DNA of 64,000 nt from Photobacterium obscurum (GTDB taxonomy: Bacteria; Pseudomonadota; Gammaproteobacteria; Enterobacterales; Vibrionaceae): positions 50,984 through 114,983 of the forward strand of contig NZ_JAKRRW010000019.1 of NCBI RefSeq assembly GCF_026191635.1, given 5' to 3'. The notes beneath the pieces are model-generated. The model searched no databases. It was not told the origin of the DNA and worked only from the letters and a program-made list of their open reading frames with translations. Position numbers and translations under genes: made by a program. This document shows, in pieces, positions 52,151 through 61,332 of the stretch (its first letter is position 1; the number at the start of each line of letters is the position of its first letter).

Positions 52151-54235
52151 ATGAAAAGGATCACAAAATGCAGTACGGCGATGTTACTTCTATGCGGACT
52201 GGTTACACCCGTCGCCGCTGAAGAAATCCAAGTGGCATTTATGCCAGATATACATTTCCACGATGTATACGGGCAATTCGAAGATGGCAGCTACCAAGGT
52301 TTAAAAAACAGTAAAAGCGGACAATTTGCGACAATTCGCAGCATGTATGCCCAGTTGACCTCAACCCGTTTATTTAATGAAAATTACTTCGCCTTGATCG
52401 CCGCGCTGGATGATGCAGTTAAGCGCGGGGTTAAATATGTGGCCCTACCGGGTGACTTCAGCGATGACGGCCAGCCGGTCCATATCCGAGGCTTGAAAAA
52501 GATTCTTGACCACTATTCCAAGGAATACGGTATCCAGTTTTTTGCCGCACCCGGCAACCACGATCCGGTCAGGCCGTTTGACCGCGCCAGTGGCGAAGGT
52601 GATTTCTTGGGGCAAGATGGCAAAACACAACGTATTTTCAGCCGCGGTGCCAAAGAGTGCCAGGGATATGAAGGCCCGTCAGCAGTTATCGATGCCGGTC
52701 ATGAATTACCGACGATTTGCACTGAGGAAATCCGTGAATTCGGTTATGAAGGACTATTGAGCGAGCTCGCTGATTTTGGTTTCTACCCACAGGCGACAAA
52801 CGTCTACTGGGAAACGCCATACTCAAGCTACACCCAGAAAAATTACCGTTTCTCAACAGCACAAGATGAAGCCAGCTATGCCCAGCGACAGTATGAAATC
52901 TGCCATCAGGGGACAGGCGGCGACTATAAGCAGGAAGGCTATTCAGCCTGTTTAACGGTACCGGATACCAGCTATCTCGTAGAGCCGGTTGAAGGTCTCT
53001 GGCTACTGGCGATTGATGCCAATGTCTATATCCCGAAAGCAGATGCCGACCTTGAAAATCCAGAATCGGCCGACAACTTTTCTGGATCAGGCAATGCCGG
53101 ATACAACAAAATGCTGACACACAAAGCCCATGTCATCGAATGGATGAAGACTGTCGCTTCACGAGCTGAAAAACAAGGCAAAACACTGGTCACCTTCAGT
53201 CATTTCCCGATGACCGAGTTCTATAATGGTGCCGCTGAAACCATTGAAGATATATTCGGCCCAGGTAACTTCCAATTGGCACGTTCGCCTAAAGAGGACG
53301 TCAGCCGAGCATTAGCCCAAACCGGCATTAAACTACACGTCGGTGGCCACATGCACTTTAATGATACCGGCGTGAAACACTATGATGACGGCAGCTACCT
53401 CTTCAATATTCAGGCGCCATCAATGGCGGCCTATGTACCTGCATATAAGCTACTAACTTTCAAAGAAAAACAGCAAGTTGAAGTGGAAACTGTCATATTG
53501 GATGAGGTACCGCGCTTTAATGAACTATTTGAGCACTACGAGCAAGAGTGGAAACACCTAGACGCAATCAAAGCAAAACAAATCTGGAATAAGGATGTAC
53601 TTACTGCGCGTAACTACTATGAATTTACCAACTGGCATATCACCGAACTAACTCGCATGCGATTCCTGCCAGAGGAGTGGCCTTGTGATTTGAAACAGAT
53701 GGTATTTAGCTTAGATGGCGAACAGATGCTAATCCTCAGTCAGCTCGACAGCCCAATAAGTCAAGAACAGGTTGCGGCGATGACTCAAGGACGTCAGGCC
53801 ATTGAAAACTGCCAGCAGCAGAGCACCTCTTTCAATCCAGAGAGCATCCCGGATCCCGCTTTTGCCAAAGCATGGTCGCAGGCCCGCCAGCAGGCAGAGA
53901 CATTAGCGCGCGAAGCAAATCTAAACCTTAAGGATTTCGCACGCTGGAACGGTTTTGATCTAGCCGTCGATTTCTACCGCTTACGCAACGCCGATGAATT
54001 AGCCTTCAAAGATATTGATCGTGCCCGCATGCCACAATATAGCTTGCTCGCCAAAACCCTGTCCAAGCAGCTCCAGCCTGAAAGCATTGATAAAAATAGC
54101 CCGTTTGGCACGGTATTCAAACAACGCTTTGGCGGCTTGTTCGGCATCCTGACGAAATTTGCCAGCGGCAATCCAAGCTACCACTTTATGCTCGATTTAG
54201 AAAACGGCTCCATTTCGGACCTCAAGTCTAAATAA
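52151..54235 (+). CDS. Secreted calcineurin-like metallophosphoesterase
   Basis: Periplasmic or secreted phosphatase/phosphodiesterase with a binuclear metal site. The 694-residue product has a signal peptide (MKRITKCSTAMLLLCGLVTPVAA) followed by the five metallophosphoesterase blocks: PDIHFHD (about residue 33), LPGDFSDDG, PGNHDPV, FSHFP, and GGHMHFND (about residue 405). A C-terminal alpha-helical extension of about 250 residues is unusual and of unknown use. The start at 52151 follows GGAG. Placed directly after a PTS permease, it probably frees a sugar from a phosphorylated compound outside the cell for uptake. Confidence 0.88.
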   Translation: MKRITKCSTAMLLLCGLVTPVAAEEIQVAFMPDIHFHDVYGQFEDGSYQGLKNSKSGQFATIRSMYAQLTSTRLFNENYFALIAALDDAVKRGVKYVALPGDFSDDGQPVHIRGLKKILDHYSKEYGIQFFAAPGNHDPVRPFDRASGEGDFLGQDGKTQRIFSRGAKECQGYEGPSAVIDAGHELPTICTEEIREFGYEGLLSELADFGFYPQATNVYWETPYSSYTQKNYRFSTAQDEASYAQRQYEICHQGTGGDYKQEGYSACLTVPDTSYLVEPVEGLWLLAIDANVYIPKADADLENPESADNFSGSGNAGYNKMLTHKAHVIEWMKTVASRAEKQGKTLVTFSHFPMTEFYNGAAETIEDIFGPGNFQLARSPKEDVSRALAQTGIKLHVGGHMHFNDTGVKHYDDGSYLFNIQAPSMAAYVPAYKLLTFKEKQQVEVETVILDEVPRFNELFEHYEQEWKHLDAIKAKQIWNKDVLTARNYYEFTNWHITELTRMRFLPEEWPCDLKQMVFSLDGEQMLILSQLDSPISQEQVAAMTQGRQAIENCQQQSTSFNPESIPDPAFAKAWSQARQQAETLAREANLNLKDFARWNGFDLAVDFYRLRNADELAFKDIDRARMPQYSLLAKTLSKQLQPESIDKNSPFGTVFKQRFGGLFGILTKFASGNPSYHFMLDLENGSISDLKSK

Positions 54236-54279
54236 CTTAAAGCGGCACTAATTTAGGAACCTACGATTCACTGCTCAAT

Positions 54280-54311
54280 TGATTGTTGAGTTAAACATTT
54301 CCCAACAATCA
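54280..54311 (+). other. Hairpin ahead of the NLP gene
   Basis: TGATTGTTG/CAACAATCA is a perfect 9-bp inverted repeat with a 14-base loop, 32 bases before the NLP start. It could be an operator or a 5' leader hairpin; there is no T-run. Confidence 0.45.
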
Positions 54312-54343
54312 CCTTGAAGAACACAACTTAAAAAGGTGAACAG

Positions 54344-55138
54344 ATGAGAACTATTTACAGCTTGCTACTTGGCCTGGCGATAACCCCCATCGCACAAGCC
54401 TCAGACTTTCAGAAACTCGATCTTGCTATTCCAAATAACAACATAATAAATAACACTGAGCCTGTATTTGATTTTGATACCGATGGATGCCTTCCCAGTG
54501 CAGGAATTAGTCGTGAAGGCGAACAAAACTCGGGATTGAAAAATTCAGGCCCTATTACCGGAGACTGTCGCGATGATTATTTTCTCGATACCTCCAATAC
54601 ACTCCACAGATATGCATGCACCTCTAGTGGCGGCGATGAGTATTGTGGCCACTTTTATTCGCTCTACTTCAAAAAAGACCAAACGATGGCGGGTTGGGAT
54701 TGGTTCGGCCATTGGCATGACTGGGAATATGCCGCTATCTGGACCAAGAATGGTGCCGTCACCCATGGCAGCTATAGTGCTCATGGTGATCTGAATACTA
54801 AACCGGCCTCTGAAATACCTTTCGAAGGCAGCCATGTTAAGTTTGTTTATCATAAAGAGGGTGGGCTGACTCACGCACTACGCTTTGCCAAAAATAACGA
54901 GATCGCCGAAAACCCATACGGTAGATTTGTAACTCCGACGATAACAAGTTGGTATGAATTAACCGGTGACTTTCTCAGCAACCTTGAAATGAGAAACAAA
55001 TTAAATAGTTTTGACTATGGCTCAGCAACGATCCCTTTAAAAGACAGTAACTTTCGCACTAATCTGAATAAATTTAAACCTTCAGGCTATCCAACCTTTA
55101 CTCAGGAGAGCATTGAGGCATCGAATATTAACAGGTAG
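54344..55138 (+). CDS. NPP1/NLP-family (necrosis- and ethylene-inducing-like) secreted protein
   Basis: Secreted protein of the NLP family, of which plant-pathogen members bind glycosyl-inositol-phosphoryl-ceramides and damage membranes. The 264-residue product has a signal peptide (MRTIYSLLLGLAITPIAQA), an N-terminal GCLPSAG, the core motif GHWHDWE at residues 122-128 (GHRHDWE in most members), GSYSAHGDLN, and FRTNLNKFKP near the end. Cys pairs at about 75, 92 and 101 could form disulphides. AAGGTG precedes the ATG. Its place after a phosphoesterase and before an EEP phosphodiesterase suggests attack on a phosphoglycolipid. Whether it is cytolytic is unknown. Confidence 0.85.
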   Translation: MRTIYSLLLGLAITPIAQASDFQKLDLAIPNNNIINNTEPVFDFDTDGCLPSAGISREGEQNSGLKNSGPITGDCRDDYFLDTSNTLHRYACTSSGGDEYCGHFYSLYFKKDQTMAGWDWFGHWHDWEYAAIWTKNGAVTHGSYSAHGDLNTKPASEIPFEGSHVKFVYHKEGGLTHALRFAKNNEIAENPYGRFVTPTITSWYELTGDFLSNLEMRNKLNSFDYGSATIPLKDSNFRTNLNKFKPSGYPTFTQESIEASNINR

Positions 55139-55200
55139 CGATATATATCGATAAGCATAACTCTGTTTTATTAATTCAACAGCCATACCCGCAATTTAAA

Positions 55201-55232
55201 GGGAGTGCTTGCACTCCCCTCTAGTTATTTAA
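55201..55232 (+). terminator. Terminator-like hairpin between NLP and EEP genes
   Basis: GGGAGTGC/GCACTCCC with a TT loop, followed by CTCTAGTTATTT. It may partly separate the EEP gene from the upstream operon. Confidence 0.6.
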
Positions 55233-55253
55233 TATGAATAAAGGATAAATACA

Positions 55254-56114
55254 ATGAAAAAAATTGCAGCTCTACTTGTTTGTCTTTTATCGGCACCATC
55301 ATTTGCTGCCGACTTTAACACCATGTCTTTCAATATCAGAAACAGTAAGGACAGCATTGCAGGCAGTGCTTACGATGGAAATAACACCTGGGAAAATAGA
55401 AAAGAAATTGTCGTTTCTATTTTCGATGAAAAGAATATTGATATTGCTGGTTTACAAGAAGCCTTTAACGATCAGATAGTCTATCTGGCTCAGAACTTAC
55501 CTGACTATGGCTGGGTTGGTGTCGGACGCGACGATGGTAAGACACAAGGTGAAGCCGTTCCGATTTTCTACAAGACCGACAAGTACGTAAAATTGGGCGG
55601 AGGCACATTCTGGCTATCAGAAACACCGGACGTTGTTGCCAGTGTTGGATGGGATGCCGATCTGACGCGTATCACCAGCTGGGTCAGACTTGAAGAAAAA
55701 GAAACAGGCGCACGAGTGCTGGTGTTTAATGCTCATTTTGACCATATAGGGAAAAAAGCGCGCCAGGAAAGTGCTAAACTATTAAGCCAGCGAGCAAAAG
55801 AAATCATTGGGGACGATAATGATGCAGTGATTGTTCTCGGTGACTTAAACTTTGAACGAAGTGATAAGCCTTCGTACCATGCATTGACCAATTTATTTAA
55901 CGATGCGCGAGCAATAACCCAAAAACCATTTGAGGGTATTGATGGCAAGGCATATACCTATCATGGGTACTTTAAAGAGCCAACCGAAGATATTGACTAT
56001 ATTTTTGTCAATGAACAACTACGCGTTAATACATTCAAATATGTCAACGTAATAAAAGATGGTGTATTTGCATCAGACCATTTATCTGTTATCTCCAATA
56101 TGAGCTTCAAATAA
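55254..56114 (+). CDS. Secreted endonuclease/exonuclease/phosphatase (EEP) family protein
   Basis: Metal-dependent phosphodiesterase or phosphatase of the EEP superfamily. The 286-residue product has a signal peptide (MKKIAALLVCLLSAPSFA), then NTMSFNIRN, AGLQEA with the metal Glu, GEAVPIFYK, GTFWLSETPD, NAHFDH, LGDLNFE, DYIFV and ASDHLSV, the complete EEP catalytic set. EEP enzymes include sphingomyelinases, inositol polyphosphate phosphatases and DNases. The GTFWLSETP block suggests the group acting on small phosphate esters rather than DNA. Its neighbours point to release of a phosphorylated head group. Confidence 0.87.
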   Translation: MKKIAALLVCLLSAPSFAADFNTMSFNIRNSKDSIAGSAYDGNNTWENRKEIVVSIFDEKNIDIAGLQEAFNDQIVYLAQNLPDYGWVGVGRDDGKTQGEAVPIFYKTDKYVKLGGGTFWLSETPDVVASVGWDADLTRITSWVRLEEKETGARVLVFNAHFDHIGKKARQESAKLLSQRAKEIIGDDNDAVIVLGDLNFERSDKPSYHALTNLFNDARAITQKPFEGIDGKAYTYHGYFKEPTEDIDYIFVNEQLRVNTFKYVNVIKDGVFASDHLSVISNMSFK

Positions 56115-56122
56115 GCAATAGT

Positions 56123-56159
56123 GGAACAGTTCTGATTGTCACTCAATTAGAGCTGTTCC
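56123..56159. terminator. Terminator between converging EEP and LysR genes
   Basis: GGAACAG/CTGTTCC with extended inner pairing, located between converging stops. It can serve both directions. Confidence 0.65.
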
Positions 56160-56199
56160 AAAATACCAGATGTATCTATTCCGGTTAAATGAAAGCCAT

Positions 56200-57132
56200 T
56201 TACTCGACCAAACATCGTTCCGGATACTGCGTTAATAGCTCCGTTTCCAGTACACGAATAAAGGCCTGCGCGGCAGGAGATAAGCTGCGATTTCGGCGGT
56301 GTAACAGGTAGACGGTCCGCTGCAGGTTGACTCCTTTTATCCTTAGCTGAAACAACTTCTTCTCTTTGACTTCATCTTGAATTAAAAACTGGGAAACAAT
56401 GGCAATACCGGTATTCAAACACACTGCTTTTTTTACCGCCTCCATACTGCCAAGCACAATCTGAGTATTGAACTTCACTTTGCCTGCACTGGCCCTTTCA
56501 AGGTTGGCAATCAGAGATGTTTTCTGATTAGAAAGGAGTAATGTCTGTTTCTGTAGCTCCCGCATTGTCAGCCCGCCTTGTTGTAACCACCGACTAAGAC
56601 TTTCATGTTCAGAGGAAACAATCACGCAAAGTTCATCGGTAAGCACCGGCTGGCAGGTGATCTTTTTATCATCAATACCCTCTGGCTGGGAAACAAAGCC
56701 AAGCTCGGCTTCACCGTCAAATAACATCTCCTGAATCACATCTCGGGCATACCTGATCCTGGAATCAATATCGATCCCTGAATATTGCTTGTGATATTCC
56801 GCGATAATTCGCGGTAGTAAATAGGTACCCGGCGTATTTGAGCTACACAGCGCCAGAGATCCCGTCGTTAAGCCGTTCATTGCCTCTAGCTCAATTTTTG
56901 ACTGTTCTAGTGACGACAATGCCGACTGGCAAAAAGGAAGAATGCGCCGCCCCTCTTCAGTTAATTCAATATTACGACCCACCCGATCAAACAACTGCGT
57001 TTTGAAGTACATTTCTAGATTTTTCAGCCGCAATGAAATTGTTGCCTGAGTGCAAAAACATGCATCCGCGGCTTGGGTAAAGCTCCTCAACTGGGCAATT
57101 TTCACAAAAGCTTCAAGGTTTTCAATCTTCAT
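56200..57132 (-). CDS. LysR-family regulator
   Basis: Transcriptional regulator. The 310-residue product has the LysR helix-turn-helix (ENLEAFVKIAQLRSFTQAADACF...ATISLRLKNLE, residues 3-40) and an effector domain beginning LALCSSNTPGTYLLP, with INDUCER-type segments ELGFVSQPEGI and NTGIAIVSQFLI. It is downstream of the ApgM-type gene on the same strand, past a weak terminator at 57171-57199, so it likely controls the DASS-ApgM operon. The inducer is unknown. Confidence 0.9.
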   Translation of the reverse strand: MKIENLEAFVKIAQLRSFTQAADACFCTQATISLRLKNLEMYFKTQLFDRVGRNIELTEEGRRILPFCQSALSSLEQSKIELEAMNGLTTGSLALCSSNTPGTYLLPRIIAEYHKQYSGIDIDSRIRYARDVIQEMLFDGEAELGFVSQPEGIDDKKITCQPVLTDELCVIVSSEHESLSRWLQQGGLTMRELQKQTLLLSNQKTSLIANLERASAGKVKFNTQIVLGSMEAVKKAVCLNTGIAIVSQFLIQDEVKEKKLFQLRIKGVNLQRTVYLLHRRNRSLSPAAQAFIRVLETELLTQYPERCLVE

Positions 57133-57170
57133 AAGGTTCGCGTCCTTTCCTCTTCAAACGGGCAAAGGCA

Positions 57171-57199
57171 GCAACTGTTTAAGTCTCTAAAACAGTTGC
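57171..57199 (-). terminator. Hairpin after the ApgM-type gene
   Basis: GCAACTGTTT/AAACAGTTGC, a 10-bp stem with a 9-base loop. The T-tract on the minus strand is short, so some read-through to the LysR gene is possible. Confidence 0.5.
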
Positions 57200-57244
57200 C
57201 ACCTAATAGAAGTCAAATTTTACTTTTTTGTCTGAGAGGCAGAA

Positions 57245-58492
57245 TTACGCCCCGAGTTTGGGTACAACTCCTAATAAGTCCATTTGAGTTAAGAAAAAGT
57301 CTTGCCCGGTCATATTGGTTAAACAGCCATGAACAACATAGCGCTCGCCAAAACCTGACAATTCCTGGCGACGCACATCCCCCCCAGCAACAAAGGTGGG
57401 TACCGGATCGCCGGAATGATCGCGGCGGCTGCACGGTGTCGAATGATCACTGGTGTAGCTGATATAACATTGGTCTAAGTCCAATTTATCAGCCATATAG
57501 CCCACCATTTGATCAAGCTTCTCGGCCATTTCCACTTTCACTTGCGGCAAATTATCATGGCCAGCAAGATCAGGCGCTTTGACATGTAGCACAACCCAAT
57601 CATAACCCTCGCTCAATTTGCTTAATGCCAGTTCAGCTTTAGCCATAAAATCCGTATCAAATCCCGCAGTAAACTCAGGTTTATGAAACACATCCAAGCC
57701 CGCCATCCGCGCAATGCCCAGCACAGTCCGATCTCCGGCTATACAGGCCCCTTTGATACCGTACCGACTACTGATCTTCGGTGCTTTGATTTCCTCACCA
57801 ACACCTCGAAGCAAAATCATATTGGCCGGAACCTGTCTATTGATCAGACGGGTTTGGTTCACAGGGTGCAACGAGAGGATCGGATATATTTTCTCCGTCA
57901 GCTCCCAAACTAGCTCTGCGGTATGTTGGGCTTCTGCGGACGCATCCAGTGCCGCAGGCTCCACAATTTTATGACCTTCTTTTGCGGTTCCGGGATCGGT
58001 CGTTGTAATGGCCGCGGACAGCCCTTTGCCTCGAAGTACGACAGCGACTCTGTGGGCACTCAGTGCCCGGGCAATCACCAAAGTACCATCAGAAAGTACT
58101 ACACCGTCAATTGCAGCCGCGAGTGCTTCAGTACCCACATTAATACGCTCAGCTCGACGATCTAACACCGTAAACTCATCGTCAACCGTCGCGAAGTTTC
58201 CTCTGAAAGCGATATCTCCCGGCTCCATATCTATACCGGCACCGTAGGCTTCAATAGGCCCACGGCCTGTATACACTTCATAGGGATCATAACCAAAAAT
58301 GGCAAGGTGGCCGACATCAGTACCAACCGGTACACCTGGCTTAACAGGGTGAATATTGCCAAACATCCCTTGCGAAGCCAGCATCGCAAGGCTGGGGGTA
58401 TGGGCAAATTCGAGCGGCGTCTGACCATTTAGTTCCGAGTTGGGTAGATCACCCATACCATCTGCAATAACCAATAGTGCTTGTTTCTTCAT
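57245..58492 (-). CDS. ApgM-type (2,3-BPG-independent phosphoglycerate mutase family) enzyme
   Basis: Alkaline-phosphatase-superfamily metalloenzyme related to archaeal-type phosphoglycerate mutase. The 415-residue product has VIADGMGDLP with a metal-binding Asp at the N-terminus, PVGTDVGHLAIFGYDPYE where the nucleophile sits (Thr rather than the Ser I would expect), and HVKAPDLAGHDNLP plus SDHSTPCSRRDHSGDPVP with the second metal set. The start at 58492 follows GGTGGACG; 23 upstream codons overlap the preceding gene. As an accessory gene with a transporter it may act on another phosphorylated or sulfated acid instead of phosphoglycerate. Confidence 0.85.
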   Translation of the reverse strand: MKKQALLVIADGMGDLPNSELNGQTPLEFAHTPSLAMLASQGMFGNIHPVKPGVPVGTDVGHLAIFGYDPYEVYTGRGPIEAYGAGIDMEPGDIAFRGNFATVDDEFTVLDRRAERINVGTEALAAAIDGVVLSDGTLVIARALSAHRVAVVLRGKGLSAAITTTDPGTAKEGHKIVEPAALDASAEAQHTAELVWELTEKIYPILSLHPVNQTRLINRQVPANMILLRGVGEEIKAPKISSRYGIKGACIAGDRTVLGIARMAGLDVFHKPEFTAGFDTDFMAKAELALSKLSEGYDWVVLHVKAPDLAGHDNLPQVKVEMAEKLDQMVGYMADKLDLDQCYISYTSDHSTPCSRRDHSGDPVPTFVAGGDVRRQELSGFGERYVVHGCLTNMTGQDFFLTQMDLLGVVPKLGA

Positions 58493-58505
58493 ATCTACGT
58501 CCACC

Positions 58506-59273
58506 TTACCCATTCGTTGCCGGCTTTGGAGTATCACTCTTATCCGAAGACTGCAGATCACTCAGCACTCCCCGACGCTTCCACAACAAGGCGCCTGATA
58601 GCAAGAGTACAACCGCCCAGAGTGTCCATTTTATTGCTGCTGATGGTTGATAAGTCCGGACCCTGAACTCGACACTGTCATTGGCTTTCAAGTTTTTCTT
58701 CGATACTTCAACAACTTTCCAGCCTGCTTCTTCATGGATATCAAAGGTTTTCTTTTTCTTTGACCACTCAGGTTTTACAACACCGTACAGCTCTTTTCCC
58801 TGGGGAATACTGAGAGACCCTGAATATTTTCCTATTGTGACCGGAGCGGTATTTACAAACTCATAAGAAATGCGTTTGACGCCACCGGGATGGCTATATT
58901 TGAGCTTCGCTTTCTTCTCTTTATACAAATCAGCAACTTGCACCATCTGCATCATGCTGACATCGTTATTGCCTTTCTCAAACTGATAAGCGAATACCTC
59001 TCGGCCATGAACGCTGACCAACTGCGCGGTATCAGAAAGTAGCGTCCCTCTTATTGCCGCTACCGAGGTAACAGATGCCTCGTCATAGGCAGGCAAATAC
59101 AGCATGCCCTCGGCATTAGTTGTTGCCTCAACCGTCACTTCAATCACCCCGTTTTTTTCGACCGGCTGGATCAGTTCATGGTAGTAATCAATCTTGCCAA
59201 ACTCACTGGCATTCACATTGGTAGCCACGGCACTCAGTACACCCAAGCCAATATAACTGATAAATTTTTTCAT
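58506..59273 (-). CDS. Periplasmic protein with C-terminal membrane anchor
   Basis: Not recognised. The 255-residue product has a signal peptide (MKKFISYIGLGVLSAVATNVNA), a beta-rich periplasmic domain containing a YSHPGGVKRISYEF segment, and a C-terminal membrane helix (WTLWAVVLLLSGALLWKRRG) followed by a charged cytoplasmic tail. The start at 59273 is five codons into a longer frame and is close to GGAG. It lies between the DASS transporter and the ApgM-type gene, all transcribed together, so it may assist substrate capture by the transporter. Confidence 0.7.
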   Translation of the reverse strand: MKKFISYIGLGVLSAVATNVNASEFGKIDYYHELIQPVEKNGVIEVTVEATTNAEGMLYLPAYDEASVTSVAAIRGTLLSDTAQLVSVHGREVFAYQFEKGNNDVSMMQMVQVADLYKEKKAKLKYSHPGGVKRISYEFVNTAPVTIGKYSGSLSIPQGKELYGVVKPEWSKKKKTFDIHEEAGWKVVEVSKKNLKANDSVEFRVRTYQPSAAIKWTLWAVVLLLSGALLWKRRGVLSDLQSSDKSDTPKPATNG

Positions 59274-59302
59274 CTCGTTAAACTCCATCTATCTGCTGAC
59301 CG

Positions 59303-60763
59303 TTAGACTATGCCGAGGAAGGCAAACCAGGTGAAAGACGCCGCAAATAAAATGCACCACTTCGCCATCAAGGTAAGAATTCCGTATAAGAGCTGGTTAT
59401 TTACTGAGAAATAACCGGTACTGTAGTAAACAAGGTTGGCTTTACTGTGTGGGGGTAATGTAATGGTATCGGCAATGGTGAATGCCGCTGGTAGAGCCAG
59501 CATCAATGGTGAAACACCTGCAGTTTCTGCCAAGCCGACCAAGGTTGGGATCAGGATAATGGTTCTGACGGTTTTACTGGTGAAGACAAAATGGCTAAAG
59601 CTCGAAATAGCAATCACGACGCCATACAGCATAGAGAAGCTCATATCTTGCACACCAAGGTTTGAGAACAGCCCGCTCAGAGCCCAACTTGCAACACCGG
59701 TTTCACTGAGCGACACACCAGCCGCATAGGCACCGGCGGCAAAAATCATCAGGTTCCATGGGATTTTTGATTCTTTCCAGTTAAGGATCCCGACATAGGG
59801 CATAAAGAACAGTGACGCCGAAATAATCGCAACCATTACCAGACTGAACTGGAAGCCAAACATATCCAGATGCCATTTGTCTGTCGCCCAAAGCCCGATG
59901 GTCAATAAGAAGATACCCGCGGCTTTTTTCTCGTTGGTGGTAACGTCACCAAGCTCATCATATTGCTTTTGGATCTGCTGGAGCTCATCTCCGCCTTCTT
60001 GAGAGGCCTTGGGCTTAAATAGAATCAGGCCGATAAAAAACGAGGCAACAAGCGTTAATACGGCAATGGGTGCAGAAGCAATGAACCATTCACCCCATGA
60101 CACTTCGGTGCCGGTAAACTCTTTTAGCAAACCAATTGCCAGAATTTGCGGCGCCGTGGCAGTTACGATGGCACTGGTTGAAATGTTGTTGGCTTGCAAA
60201 CCTTGAATCGCAAGTAGCTTACCAAGGTTACCGTTACCTTTTTCTACGCCGTAAGCTTTTGCCACTAACAATACAATGGGTAACAACATAGCAGCCCTGG
60301 CTGTCGTCGAAGGAATGATGAAAGCGATGGTGAAGTTAGCGGCCATCAGTGACATCAAAATCGACTTCCAGGTTTTACCAAAGCGGGTAATGATGGCTAG
60401 CGCAATTCGCTTTGCCAGTCCGCTTTTCTCCATCCCAGATGTGATAATGAAAGCCGAGACCATGAGCCAGATAACACCGTAACCAAGTGTTCCCAGCGCA
60501 TCGGCCTCCGCCCAGCCACCGAATACCGAGAGCAACGCAATCGCCAGCATAGACGTCGCGTAGTTAGGAAGTGATTCCGTGATCCACAGAATAAGGGCAA
60601 AAAAGAAAATACCCAATGACATTTTTCCTTCAAAGGTAATACCTTCGGGAGTTGGCATTGAATAAATGGCCATCAGCACAACCATGGCTAATGGCAGTCC
60701 AATATAATACAGAATTTTTTCGGTGTTACTTTTACTACTGAGATCCCTAGTTATTGCAACCAT
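59303..60763 (-). CDS. DASS (SLC13)-family sodium/anion symporter
   Basis: Inner-membrane transporter for di- or tricarboxylates, or related anions. The 486-residue product has about 11-12 hydrophobic segments, the SLC13 motif region FIIPSTTARAAMLLPIVLLVAKA (about residues 150-172), QANNISTSAIVTATAPQ, and a second inverted-repeat motif with TITLPPHSKANLVYYSTGYF. The start at 60763 follows AAGGAG; 18 upstream codons are excluded. It is the first gene of a three-gene operon. The substrate is inferred to be an anionic metabolite handled by the ApgM-type enzyme. Confidence 0.9.
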   Translation of the reverse strand: MVAITRDLSSKSNTEKILYYIGLPLAMVVLMAIYSMPTPEGITFEGKMSLGIFFFALILWITESLPNYATSMLAIALLSVFGGWAEADALGTLGYGVIWLMVSAFIITSGMEKSGLAKRIALAIITRFGKTWKSILMSLMAANFTIAFIIPSTTARAAMLLPIVLLVAKAYGVEKGNGNLGKLLAIQGLQANNISTSAIVTATAPQILAIGLLKEFTGTEVSWGEWFIASAPIAVLTLVASFFIGLILFKPKASQEGGDELQQIQKQYDELGDVTTNEKKAAGIFLLTIGLWATDKWHLDMFGFQFSLVMVAIISASLFFMPYVGILNWKESKIPWNLMIFAAGAYAAGVSLSETGVASWALSGLFSNLGVQDMSFSMLYGVVIAISSFSHFVFTSKTVRTIILIPTLVGLAETAGVSPLMLALPAAFTIADTITLPPHSKANLVYYSTGYFSVNNQLLYGILTLMAKWCILFAASFTWFAFLGIV

Positions 60764-61262
60764 CTCAGACTCCTTATTGCGCACATTATTATTTGCCACG
60801 CTCCGGTGGCTACTCACGCGTAAAAATTTGATGTCATCACGCTAAAGAGAATAGTACTGAGACAAAGTGCCACAGTTAAATTGGAAGATTCTATGCGAGG
60901 AATTGGAAAACTAAATCACTCGAAAAAAAACGACACTGGATAAAACCATAAGCATATAATTTATAACAATAAATGCATAAAAAACTTCAGAAGACTTTTT
61001 ACTTATAGTTAAAGATTTTTGATAGATGTCTGTTTCTATACTGTGATCTTAAACAATAAGTGCTTGTCCCTAAGAGTCGAAAGTTACGCGGAGTTTTGCA
61101 AAGCATTAGTAGAAGGTTATCAAGATAGGCAGATAATAATTGATAGGTAATTATTATTTTTATTTATAGTGATTTTTCTCGACCATAATTTACGACAGTA
61201 GAGCTATATTTTGTTTAATTTCCGAACTATTTAAATTGGTAGTAATTCTTATTCAAGATTAC
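60764..61262. other. Intergenic region
   Basis: About 500 AT-rich bases containing the promoter of the DASS operon. AATAATT and TAATTATT near 61135-61157 form a weak inverted repeat. No gene is supported. Confidence 0.55.
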
Positions 61263-61293
61263 CCCGGGGAAATATACTTTACATATTCCCCGG
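61263..61293 (-). terminator. Terminator after chitinase gene
   Basis: CCCGGGGAA and ATAT arms pair with ATAT and TTCCCCGGG around a short loop. It is a strong stem with a weak T-tract. Confidence 0.7.
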
Positions 61294-61332
61294 GAGAAGG
61301 TTGTCACTTTATTAGTCTGATCGGTGCCCCGA

